DNA of 64,000 nucleotides from Ignavibacteriales bacterium (GTDB lineage Bacteria; Bacteroidota; Ignavibacteria; Ignavibacteriales; Ignavibacteriaceae): positions 496,001 to 560,000 of the forward strand of contig JADJHL010000012.1 in assembly GCA_016707585.1 (NCBI GenBank), in the 5' to 3' direction. Made by a program: the position numbers and the translations under genes. Positions within the stretch are counted from its first letter, which is position 1. Each line of letters opens with the position of its first letter. The notes under the pieces were generated by a model. It saw only the letters and a program-made list of their open reading frames with translations, was not told the DNA's origin and searched no databases. Below are positions 54,088 through 62,367 of this stretch, piece by piece.

Positions 54088-54105
54088 CTGGCATTATGGT
54101 TGCAT
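54088..54105 (+). promoter_or_regulatory. Sigma-54-type promoter upstream of dnaK
   Basis: CTGGCATTATGGTTGCAT matches the -24/-12 consensus TGGCAY-N5-TTGCW, with GG (54090-54091) and GC (54102-54103) separated by exactly 10 bases. Predicted transcription would start near 54115, leaving a leader of about 50 bases before the dnaK ATG. No CIRCE element is seen. Confidence 0.55.
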
Positions 54106-54167
54106 AAATCTATTGGATTTAAGTATCCAGCAAATTAGAAATTTTAAAATTATAAGGAGAATAAATA

Positions 54168-56081
54168 ATGGGTAAAATAATAGGAATCGATTTAGGAACA
54201 ACAAATTCCTGCGTTGCCGTTATGGAAGGAAATGATCCAGTAGTAATCCCAAATTCTGAAGGCGGAAGAACTACACCTTCAGTTGTTGCTTTTACAAAAT
54301 CTGGAGAGAGATTAGTTGGACAGCCAGCTAAAAGACAGGCAATCACAAATCCAAAGCAAACTATATCATCTATAAAAAGATTTATGGGTAGAGTTATTGG
54401 TGAAGTAAGTAAAGAAAAAACAGAAATTCCTTATGAAGTTGTAGCTGGTGATAATAACAGTGCACGAGTTCAAATTGGTGATAGAAAATATTCACCACCA
54501 GAAATTAGTGCTATGGTTTTGCAAAAGATGAAAAAAACTGCTGAAGATTATCTTGGTCAGGAAGTTACAGAAGCTGTTATTACAGTACCAGCATATTTTA
54601 ATGATGCACAAAGACAAGCGACTAAAGATGCTGGCGAGATTGCTGGATTAACAGTTAGACGAATTATCAATGAACCAACCGCTGCTGCATTAGCTTATGG
54701 ACTTGATAAAAAAACAAGTGATCATACAGTAGCAGTATATGATCTGGGTGGTGGAACTTTTGATGTTTCAATCTTACAACTTGGCGATGGTGTTTTTGAA
54801 GTTAAATCTACAAATGGTGATACTCATTTAGGTGGTGATGATTTTGATCAAAGATTAATTGATTTTCTTGCGGATGAATTTAAGAAGCAGGAGAGTATTG
54901 ATCTAAGAAAAGATCCAATGGCTTTACAGAGATTAAAAGAAGCTGCTGAAAAAGCAAAAATTGAATTGTCTTCATCAGCCTCAACTGAGGTAAATTTACC
55001 ATTTATTACAGCAACACAGGATGGACCAAAACATTTAAATTTAAATCTTACAAGAGCTAAGTTTGAACAATTGATTGATGATTTAGTTAAGAACACAAAA
55101 ATTCCTTGTGAACAAGCTATGAAAGACGCAGGAGTTACACCAAAAGATATAAATGAAGTTATTTTAGTTGGCGGTTCTACTCGAATTCCGATGGTTCAAC
55201 AGTTAGTAAAAGATCTTTTTCAGAGAGAACCACATAAAGGTGTTAACCCTGATGAAGTTGTTGCGATTGGTGCCGCAATACAGGGTGGTGTTTTAGCTGG
55301 CGATGTTAAAGATGTATTGTTGTTAGATGTTACTCCACTTTCTCTTGGTATTGAAACACTTGGTGGTGTTATGACAAGACTGATAGAATCTAATACAACA
55401 ATTCCAACTAAGAAAAGTGAAGTATTTTCAACTGCTGCCGATAATCAACCTTCTGTTGAAATTCATATCATACAAGGTGAGAGACCGATGGCCGCTGATA
55501 ACAGAACTTTAGGTAGATTTCACTTGGATGGAATTCCACCAGCACCGAGAGGAATGCCTCAAATAGAAGTTACTTTTGATATTGATGCAAATGGAATTTT
55601 ACACGTTGGAGCAAAAGATAAAGCAACTGGTAAAGAGCAAAGTATCAGAATTACTTCTTCAAGTGGATTAGATAAGAGTGAAATTGAAAAAATGAAAAAT
55701 GCAGCTAAAGAGCATGCTGCAGAAGATAAAGTTAAAAAAGAATCTGTTGAAGTTCGTAATCAAGCTGATAGCTTAGTTTTTCAAACTAAAAAACAGATTG
55801 ATGAATTAAAGGATAAAGTTCCTGCAGATATTAAATCCAGATTAGAGACAGAAATAAAAAAAGTTGAAGATGCTTTGGCAACAAATAATTCTGAGCAAAT
55901 TAAATCTGCAACAGAATCATTGAACAAGGTATGGAATGAAGTTTCAGCACAGCTTTATTCACAACAAGGACCACAAGGACAACCTGGAGCTGAACAAACA
56001 CAGCAAGAACCTAAGGCAGATACTCCAAAAGATGATGTTCAGGACGCATCTTATGAAGTGGTTGATGACGACAAAAAATAG
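54168..56081 (+). CDS. dnaK: Molecular chaperone DnaK (Hsp70)
   Basis: A 637-residue ATP-dependent chaperone. Signatures are IGIDLGTTNSCVAVMEG at the start, NEPTAAALAYGLDKK, VYDLGGGTFDVSILQ and VGGSTRIPMVQ in the ATPase domain. The substrate-binding domain follows (DVTPLSLGIETLGGVMT), and the tail ends YEVVDDDKK with a Gln/Pro-rich linker before it. Full length. TAAGGAGAATAA precedes the ATG. No grpE or dnaJ is adjacent; the gene stands alone with its own terminator. Confidence 0.98.
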   Translation: MGKIIGIDLGTTNSCVAVMEGNDPVVIPNSEGGRTTPSVVAFTKSGERLVGQPAKRQAITNPKQTISSIKRFMGRVIGEVSKEKTEIPYEVVAGDNNSARVQIGDRKYSPPEISAMVLQKMKKTAEDYLGQEVTEAVITVPAYFNDAQRQATKDAGEIAGLTVRRIINEPTAAALAYGLDKKTSDHTVAVYDLGGGTFDVSILQLGDGVFEVKSTNGDTHLGGDDFDQRLIDFLADEFKKQESIDLRKDPMALQRLKEAAEKAKIELSSSASTEVNLPFITATQDGPKHLNLNLTRAKFEQLIDDLVKNTKIPCEQAMKDAGVTPKDINEVILVGGSTRIPMVQQLVKDLFQREPHKGVNPDEVVAIGAAIQGGVLAGDVKDVLLLDVTPLSLGIETLGGVMTRLIESNTTIPTKKSEVFSTAADNQPSVEIHIIQGERPMAADNRTLGRFHLDGIPPAPRGMPQIEVTFDIDANGILHVGAKDKATGKEQSIRITSSSGLDKSEIEKMKNAAKEHAAEDKVKKESVEVRNQADSLVFQTKKQIDELKDKVPADIKSRLETEIKKVEDALATNNSEQIKSATESLNKVWNEVSAQLYSQQGPQGQPGAEQTQQEPKADTPKDDVQDASYEVVDDDKK

Positions 56082-56105
56082 TTAGTATTTTTTGATCAAT
56101 TTTTT

Positions 56106-56139
56106 AAAACTCCGGTTTATAAATGCCGGAGTTTTTTTT
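56106..56139 (+). terminator. Terminator after dnaK
   Basis: AAAACTCCGG (56106-56115) pairs with CCGGAGTTTT (56126-56135) around a 10-base loop. Eight T in a row (56132-56139) form the end of the arm and the tail. Confidence 0.92.
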
Positions 56140-56190
56140 GTTTATATAGCATTTGGTTATTTTAACGCTGGTGATAATCACATTTAGAAA

Positions 56191-57288
56191 ATGGTTAGAA
56201 GCGAAAAAAAACATAGAATAATATTTATAGATTTGATGAGAGCAATCGCTGTTATTCAAATGGTACAAGGCCATACCGTTGATGCTCTACTTGCACCTGA
56301 ATTCCGTTCCGATCAATTTGTTGTTTATTATGTTTGGAATTTTTTAAGAGGATTAACAGCTCCGGTTTTTATGTTTACTGCTGGGACAGTATTTACATAT
56401 TTATTCAGACTGGCTAATGAGCCTTTTGAATTTAATCCAAGAGTTAAAAAAGGATTTTATAGATTTATTTTACTAGTATTTATAGGTTATGTACTTCGCT
56501 ATCCAACGTTTACAATAGTTGATTTTTCAGATGTTACTCAAGACAGATTAGATATATTTTTTGCCGTTGATGTACTACAACTTATTGGATTTGGAATATT
56601 ATTTTTAGTGATCTTAGCTTATATAGCAGAAAAATTAAAAGCCAGCGATACAATTATTTTTACTATCACAGCTTTAGTATTTTTTCTTGCAACACCATTT
56701 GTTTCCAAAGTACATTGGATTGAATACTTTCCTCAATTTATTGCAGGTTATTTTTATGATGGTACGGGATCTCTATTCCCACTCTTTCCGTGGGCTGGTT
56801 ATATAGTATTAGGAGGAGTTCTTGGAAGTTATCTTGCCAAAAATCCATTAGTATTTAAAACAAATAAGTTTAGTCTAAATCTTGCCATATTTGGAGCAGC
56901 ATTAGTTTTTGTATCAGAGGTTTCAGTTTATATTACTGCCAAGTATTTTGGTTATACTTATGAAACTACTTCTTATACTCCGGATACGATAATATTTAGA
57001 GTTGGAGTTGTTCTGTTATTAAACTCTGCAATCTCATTTATATCTCAAAAAATTGAATCAATTCCAAAAATTATTGTACTTGTTGGAAGAAACACTTTGT
57101 TAATTTACGTTGCTCATTTAATGATTTTATTTGGAAGTGCCTGGAATCCAGGTATAACTCTTTTATTTGCAAGTTCATTAAACGTTACAGTAACTGTAAT
57201 TGCTGCTATTCTTATGATCATAATAATGATACTAATGGTACATTTATTAAGTAGATTTAAATTTAGAAATAAACAACTTGTTACTTAG
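56191..57288 (+). CDS. Multi-pass membrane protein, DUF1624/HGSNAT-like acyltransferase family
   Basis: A 365-residue protein with about ten membrane helices. The N-terminus (RIIFIDLMRAIAVIQMVQGH, H28) and the second helix RGLTAPVFMFTAGTVF resemble the acetyltransferase-like family that includes heparan-alpha-glucosaminide N-acetyltransferase and DUF1624. A role in acylating sugars or envelope components is plausible but not shown. It begins after the dnaK terminator and ends 3 bases before ruvB, so it may share a promoter with ruvB and the M1 peptidase. Confidence 0.75.
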   Translation: MVRSEKKHRIIFIDLMRAIAVIQMVQGHTVDALLAPEFRSDQFVVYYVWNFLRGLTAPVFMFTAGTVFTYLFRLANEPFEFNPRVKKGFYRFILLVFIGYVLRYPTFTIVDFSDVTQDRLDIFFAVDVLQLIGFGILFLVILAYIAEKLKASDTIIFTITALVFFLATPFVSKVHWIEYFPQFIAGYFYDGTGSLFPLFPWAGYIVLGGVLGSYLAKNPLVFKTNKFSLNLAIFGAALVFVSEVSVYITAKYFGYTYETTSYTPDTIIFRVGVVLLLNSAISFISQKIESIPKIIVLVGRNTLLIYVAHLMILFGSAWNPGITLLFASSLNVTVTVIAAILMIIIMILMVHLLSRFKFRNKQLVT

Positions 57289-57291
57289 AGT

Positions 57292-58317
57292 ATGCGAAAA
57301 TCCAATACAACAAATCCCGTTGCTTCTGATGAAGAAATAAAAATTGATCAAACGTTAAGACCTCAATTTATTTCTGATTTTTCCGGGCAGAAAAGAATTA
57401 CAGAAAACTTAAATGTTTTTGTTTCTGCTGCAAAAAAAAGGAAAGATTCATTAGATCATGTTCTATTAACCGGACCTCCAGGATTAGGCAAAACCACTCT
57501 TGCACATATTATTGCAAATGAACTTGGAACCAAAATCAAAATCACATCTGGGCCAGTATTAGAAAAACCAGGTGATCTAGCCGGACTTCTAACAAATCTT
57601 GAAGAACATTCAGTTTTATTTATTGATGAGATTCATCGATTAAGCCCGGTTGTTGAAGAATATCTTTACTCAGCAATGGAAGATTATAAACTAGATATAA
57701 TGATTGAAAGTGGCCCTAATGCTCGTTCTGTTCAAATCAGTCTGCCAAAGTACACTCTAGTTGGTGCAACAACACGAGCGGGAATGTTAACTTCACCTTT
57801 ACGAGATAGATTTGGAATAAAGTTTCGATTAGATTATTACGATAACGAAACATTGGATAAAATTGTAAATCGATCAGCAAAAATTCTTAATCTAAAAATT
57901 GATAAAGATGCATCGCTTGAACTTGCAAAACGATCTAGGGGAACACCTAGAATTGCAAATCGTTTATTAAGACGAACAAGAGATTTTGCTGACTTTGACA
58001 ATAAGAAAGTGATTGATGTTGATGTTGCTAAAAAAGCTTTAACTGCGCTGGAAGTTGATGAATTTGGTTTAGATGAAATGGATAAGGATATCATACTTGC
58101 AATTATAGATAAATACAATGGTGGGCCTGTTGGATTAAATACACTTGCAGTCGCTGTTAATGAAGATCCCGGAACGATTGAAGAAGTTTATGAACCATTT
58201 TTAATTCAACAAGGATTTATTCAACGCACACCTCGCGGAAGAGAAGCAACAACACTTGCTTATAAACGGTTTGGTAGAAATAAGTTTGTAAATAAAAATG
58301 AATCATTATTTGAATAA
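57292..58317 (+). CDS. ruvB: Holliday junction branch migration helicase RuvB
   Basis: A 341-residue AAA+ motor that drives branch migration with RuvA. The Walker A motif is GPPGLGKT (61-68), Walker B is DEIH (112-115), with GATTRAGMLTSPLRDRFG carrying sensor 1 and the arginine finger. The C-terminal winged helix contains GGPVGLNTLA and QQGFIQRTPRGR. Full length with an ATG at 57292. Its stop overlaps the next start as TAATG. No ruvA or ruvC is close. Confidence 0.97.
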   Translation: MRKSNTTNPVASDEEIKIDQTLRPQFISDFSGQKRITENLNVFVSAAKKRKDSLDHVLLTGPPGLGKTTLAHIIANELGTKIKITSGPVLEKPGDLAGLLTNLEEHSVLFIDEIHRLSPVVEEYLYSAMEDYKLDIMIESGPNARSVQISLPKYTLVGATTRAGMLTSPLRDRFGIKFRLDYYDNETLDKIVNRSAKILNLKIDKDASLELAKRSRGTPRIANRLLRRTRDFADFDNKKVIDVDVAKKALTALEVDEFGLDEMDKDIILAIIDKYNGGPVGLNTLAVAVNEDPGTIEEVYEPFLIQQGFIQRTPRGREATTLAYKRFGRNKFVNKNESLFE

Positions 58318-60212
58318 TGAAAGGATATGTTTTGAAAACCAGTTTTTTGATTTTAGTTGTGTTAACATTTTCTTCTCTTGCATTAGCGCAAGATGAATCT
58401 TATGTCCCTTTGAACATAAAAAATACATATAAAAAAAATACACGATCTTATGATGGAAAACCTGGAATCAACTATTGGCAGAATAATTCTGAATATAAAA
58501 TAAATGCTAAACTTGATCCAGGAACAAAAGTATTGGAAGGCACAGAGCAAATTAAGTATTACAACAATAGTCCTGATTCACTTTCCGAAATTGTTATAAG
58601 ATTGTATCACAACATTAATAAACCAAATGCTAAAAGGGATTTTAATCTTAATGAAAAATCTGTTACTGACGGTGTACTGGTAAAGAAACTTAATCTTGAT
58701 GGTAATTCTATTGATCTTTCAAATAAATCCGTTGTAAATATTGCTGGAACCAATTTTATTTTAAAATTAAAAAACAAGATTTCTCCCAAAAGCTTAGTGA
58801 ACCTGGAAATTGAATGGTCTGTAACAATCCCAGAAGTCCAATCAGTAAGATTTGGTAGTTATGATTCGACATCAATGTTTATTGCTTATTGGTATCCTCA
58901 AATTTCTGTTTATGATGATGTGGATGGCTGGGATAGAATGGATTATTCTGGTTTGGTAGAAATGTATAATGATTGTAATGATTTTGATGTTTCACTGAAT
59001 GTTCCTGTTGGATATCACATTTGGGCAACTGGCGTATGGCAAAATGCAGATGAAGTTTTAAAACAAAAATATCTTGATAAATATAAGCTTGCATGGAAAT
59101 CAGATGAAGTAATAAAAATATTTGAGAAAGAAGATTTAGGATCAAAAGAGATTTATAAAACTAAAAATGATTTTCATACATTTAAATTCACAGGTGAAAA
59201 TGTTCCAGATTTTGCTTTTGGTATCAGCGATCATTTCTTGTGGGATGCTTCAAGTTTTGAAGTAGATAAATCAACTGGTAAGAGAGTTTATGTTACAACC
59301 GCATACAGGTTATCAGCCAAAGATTATCCAGACAATTGTTACTATGCAAAAGAAACATTAAAGTACTTTTCGTTTGAAATGCCAGCTGTTCCGTTTCCAT
59401 ATCCATCAGCTACTGTATTTAATGGCGGTGGTGGAATGGAATTTCCAATGATTGTGAATAACGGGAGTGAAGATTCAAAAGCCGGAACTGTTGGACTAAC
59501 TTCACACGAACTAGCGCATCAGTATATGCCATTTTATTTGGGAACAAATGAACGCAAGTATCCGTTTATGGATGAAGGTTGGGCGGTTATGCTTCCTTAT
59601 GATTTCCAGGAAAGAATGGCTGAAGGAAATACTCCGAGGTTAAGGACGATTAAAGGATATGAAGATTTTGCAGGTAACGAATTTGATTTACCATTGATGA
59701 TTCCTACACCAACAATAAGCTGGCGTTCTTATCGTATCTCTGCTTATAACAAACCAGCTTTAGCTTATGATATTTTAAGAAAAACTTTAGGTGATAATTT
59801 ATTTTTAAAAGCTTTGCGTACTTACATTGAACAATGGAACGGTAAGCATCCCATTCCGACAGATTTTTTCTTTACATTCAATGAAGTTAGCAATCAGGAT
59901 TTAAGTTGGTTTTGGAAACCTTGGTTTTATGATTTTAGTTATCCTGATTTAGCAATTGAAAATGTCAAATCAAAAAGAAGTTCAATTGTTATTCAGATTA
60001 AGAATCAAGGTAAACTTCCATTGCCAATAAAACTGCAGGTTATGCTAAATGATGAAGTGGTTAAAGAGATTTACAAAACAGCTGAAGTCTGGAAATCAGG
60101 TAAAGAAAAAATTGATGTTAAAATTGATGGAATAAAAAACTATGATGCGATTATTTTAGGAAGTGAGTTAATTCCGGATGTTAATTCAATAGACAATGTG
60201 TATATAAAATAG
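58317..60212 (+). CDS. M1 family zinc aminopeptidase, exported
   Basis: A 631-residue peptidase. A signal peptide (FLILVVLTFSSLALAQ) is followed by a beta-rich N-terminal domain, an exopeptidase-type GGGMEFPM loop (371-378) and the zinc site HELAH (397-401) with E420 (FMDEGWA) as third ligand. There is no T9SS sorting domain, so it likely stays in the periplasm. The start overlaps the ruvB stop (TAATG); a TTG at 58332 with AAGGA before it is an alternative that trims five residues and keeps the signal peptide. Such proteins trim peptides from the N-terminus. Confidence 0.93.
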   Translation: MKGYVLKTSFLILVVLTFSSLALAQDESYVPLNIKNTYKKNTRSYDGKPGINYWQNNSEYKINAKLDPGTKVLEGTEQIKYYNNSPDSLSEIVIRLYHNINKPNAKRDFNLNEKSVTDGVLVKKLNLDGNSIDLSNKSVVNIAGTNFILKLKNKISPKSLVNLEIEWSVTIPEVQSVRFGSYDSTSMFIAYWYPQISVYDDVDGWDRMDYSGLVEMYNDCNDFDVSLNVPVGYHIWATGVWQNADEVLKQKYLDKYKLAWKSDEVIKIFEKEDLGSKEIYKTKNDFHTFKFTGENVPDFAFGISDHFLWDASSFEVDKSTGKRVYVTTAYRLSAKDYPDNCYYAKETLKYFSFEMPAVPFPYPSATVFNGGGGMEFPMIVNNGSEDSKAGTVGLTSHELAHQYMPFYLGTNERKYPFMDEGWAVMLPYDFQERMAEGNTPRLRTIKGYEDFAGNEFDLPLMIPTPTISWRSYRISAYNKPALAYDILRKTLGDNLFLKALRTYIEQWNGKHPIPTDFFFTFNEVSNQDLSWFWKPWFYDFSYPDLAIENVKSKRSSIVIQIKNQGKLPLPIKLQVMLNDEVVKEIYKTAEVWKSGKEKIDVKIDGIKNYDAIILGSELIPDVNSIDNVYIK

Positions 60213-60235
60213 AAACCTAATTTTTACTTGATAAA

Positions 60236-60265
60236 AAAAATCCGATAGTTTTCTATCGGATTTTT
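60236..60265. terminator. Bidirectional terminator between M1 peptidase and DEAD-box helicase genes
   Basis: TCCGATAG (60241-60248) pairs with CTATCGGA (60253-60260) around TTTT. A run of A precedes the stem and a run of T follows, so it works for both converging genes. Confidence 0.92.
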
Positions 60266-60278
60266 AATTTTACAAAAT

Positions 60279-62087
60279 TTATCTTTTCTTATCTCTAGAA
60301 AATCTTCGATCACGTCCGAAATCTTTTTTATCTGATCTTTCACCTCGATCTTTAGAAAAACCAGATTTCTTATATCCATCAGAACTTTTTCTATCCGAAC
60401 TGAATTTTGGTTTATTGCTTCCACCACCACCACCACCACCACCGCGTCGTTTCTCTGCGATCTCAACATTAATATCACGCTTCTTAAGTTTTTGTCCCTT
60501 AAAGCCATTCATAATATCATTTTGAAAATTACTATCTGCTTCAAAGAAAGAAAAATTCTTTAATATTTCAATTTGTCCGATTTCAATATCACGCATTCCT
60601 GTAAAGTCATTAATCATGCCGATTAGCTGTGCTGGTTTTAATCCGTCCGTTACACCAAGATTTAAAAAGTATCTGGTATAATTGCTATTGCCTGATTTAC
60701 CTCCACGACTGCTTCTGCCACCGCCGTTATCAGGCCTTTCTTTATACTTACTATCACTTGGACTGCTTAAATCCTGTAGATTTTTATAGTATTCTAAAAA
60801 TCTATTAAACTCTATCGATACAAATCTTTGTATCAAATCATTTCTATCCATCCATTCTAATTTTTCATAAATCTTAGGAAGAAATGGCTCTACCTGAACA
60901 GTATCAACTTCAACTTTTTCTACTTTATCGATTAAATGAAAAAGTTGTTTCTCACAAATTTCTGTTCCGGATGGAATAGGAAGATTAACAAATTTTTTAT
61001 TCAATTGTTTTTCAATAGTATTTAGTTTGTACTTTTCTCTAAGATTAGCAATAACGATTGATGTTCCTGATTTTCCAGCTCTTCCTGTTCTGCCGCTTCT
61101 GTGTGTGTAAATTTCTAGCTCATCAGGTAAATCATAATTTATAATATGAGTTAGATCATCAACATCAAGTCCGCGTGCAGCAACATCAGTTGCAACAAGC
61201 AATCTTAAATGTCTTGTACGGAATTTGTTTAATACAGATTCACGTTGCGATTGCGACAAATCTCCATGCAGTGCATCTGCATTGTATCCATCCTGCATAA
61301 GTTTATCAGAGACTTCTTTAGTCTCAGCACGGGTTCGACAGAAAACAATTCCGTAAACATTTGGATGAAAATCTACAATTCGTTTTAGTGCAAGATATTT
61401 ATCTCTTGCGTGAACCATATAACTAACGTGTTCAACATTTTCTGCTCCGGCATTTCTTTTGCCAATTGTAACTTCAACAGGATCTTTCATATAACGATTT
61501 GCAATTGATAGCAAAGGTTTTGGCATAGTTGCAGAAAATAAAAATGTATTTCTGGTTTTTGGCGTTGTTTCAAGAATTGCTTCAAGTTCTTCCTTAAATC
61601 CCATGTTAAGCATTTCGTCGGCTTCATCAAGTATAACAGCTTTTACTTTGTTTAGATTTACTTCGCCACGATCAATCAAATCATTTAATCTGCCTGGTGT
61701 TGCAGAAATAATTTGCGCGCCCTGTTTAATTTTTTGGATTTGTCTATCCATACTGGATCCGCCAAATATCGCGGCAATTTTTATGTCTTTATTGTAGATA
61801 GCATAATCTTTTAAATCATCTGCAATCTGTAAACAAAGCTCACGTGTTGGTGCTATAACCAAAAACTGAACTTGTCTTAATGTAGTATCTGTTTTATGGA
61901 TAATTGGTAAACCGAATGCAGCAGTTTTGCCTGTCCCGGTTTGTGCAAGTGCAATAATATCTTGTGGTTCATCCTGCAACATCATCGGAATAATTTTTTC
62001 TTGTACAGGCATTGGATTTTCAAATTTCAATTCCTTAATAGCACGTAAAATATTGTTATCTAAACCTAACTCTTCAAACGAATTCAT
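60279..62087 (-). CDS. DEAD-box ATP-dependent RNA helicase with DbpA-type RNA-binding domain
   Basis: A 602-residue helicase of the DeaD/CshA type that unwinds structured RNA in ribosome assembly or mRNA decay. Motifs are the Q motif (PMPVQEKIIP), AQTGTGKT (48-55), DEAD (154-157), SAT (185-187) and HRSGRTGRAG (328-337). A C-terminal DbpA-like RNA-binding domain (YFLNLGVTDGLKPAQLIGMI to DINVEIAEK) is followed by a basic Arg/Gly/Lys/Ser tail with eight consecutive glycines encoded by a trinucleotide repeat. The gene is alone on the minus strand; about 280 bases separate it from the next gene upstream. Confidence 0.96.
   Translation of the reverse strand: MNSFEELGLDNNILRAIKELKFENPMPVQEKIIPMMLQDEPQDIIALAQTGTGKTAAFGLPIIHKTDTTLRQVQFLVIAPTRELCLQIADDLKDYAIYNKDIKIAAIFGGSSMDRQIQKIKQGAQIISATPGRLNDLIDRGEVNLNKVKAVILDEADEMLNMGFKEELEAILETTPKTRNTFLFSATMPKPLLSIANRYMKDPVEVTIGKRNAGAENVEHVSYMVHARDKYLALKRIVDFHPNVYGIVFCRTRAETKEVSDKLMQDGYNADALHGDLSQSQRESVLNKFRTRHLRLLVATDVAARGLDVDDLTHIINYDLPDELEIYTHRSGRTGRAGKSGTSIVIANLREKYKLNTIEKQLNKKFVNLPIPSGTEICEKQLFHLIDKVEKVEVDTVQVEPFLPKIYEKLEWMDRNDLIQRFVSIEFNRFLEYYKNLQDLSSPSDSKYKERPDNGGGRSSRGGKSGNSNYTRYFLNLGVTDGLKPAQLIGMINDFTGMRDIEIGQIEILKNFSFFEADSNFQNDIMNGFKGQKLKKRDINVEIAEKRRGGGGGGGGSNKPKFSSDRKSSDGYKKSGFSKDRGERSDKKDFGRDRRFSRDKKR
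60421..60443. repeat. (CCA)n trinucleotide microsatellite inside the helicase gene
   Basis: Seven CCA units plus CC on the plus strand, reading GGT for glycine on the coding strand. Changes in unit number would alter the glycine run without breaking the frame. Confidence 0.9.
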
Positions 62088-62219
62088 TTAAAAGCTTTCT
62101 AATAATTTTTATTGATTTGTTTATTATTTACCCTTGGTAAGATTTCACTGGCTGGAATATCAACTAAAATTTCTGTTAGTATATCGGGCAAGTTCAAATT
62201 CTTTTTCGATGATTTAAAT

Positions 62220-62237
62220 CGGAATTAATTAAATCCG
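62220..62237. promoter_or_regulatory. AT-rich near-palindrome upstream of the helicase gene
   Basis: CGGAATTAATTAAATCCG pairs with itself at 8 of 9 positions. It lies about 130 bases upstream of the helicase start in a 280-base gap that otherwise shows no gene. It may be an operator or chance. Confidence 0.3.
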
Positions 62238-62321
62238 CAAACAAGAAGTAAATTGTTGCTCCAAAGATACTAAAAAAAATTGGATTCGGTGTTTGAATTG
62301 ATATGATATTTTGGATAAATG

Positions 62322-62360
62322 CTGAAAACCCCTTCTTTGACTAAAAGAAGAGGTTTTCAG
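62322..62360 (-). terminator. Hairpin just downstream of the GH97 gene
   Basis: CTGAAAACCCCTTCTTT (62322-62338) pairs with AAAGAAGAGGTTTTCAG (62344-62360) at 16 of 17 positions. It begins 8 bases beyond the stop codon on the minus strand. The T run is poor, so strength is uncertain. Confidence 0.7.
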
Positions 62361-62367
62361 AACAAAT

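Noticed and set aside
53938..54167. CIRCE element (HrcA site) upstream of dnaK
   Set aside because: TTAGCA at 54071-54076 resembles half of it, but the partner GAGTGCTAA is absent.
60224..60508. Minus-strand frame with a run of valines
   Set aside because: It is the GGT repeat of the RNA helicase gene read in a different frame.
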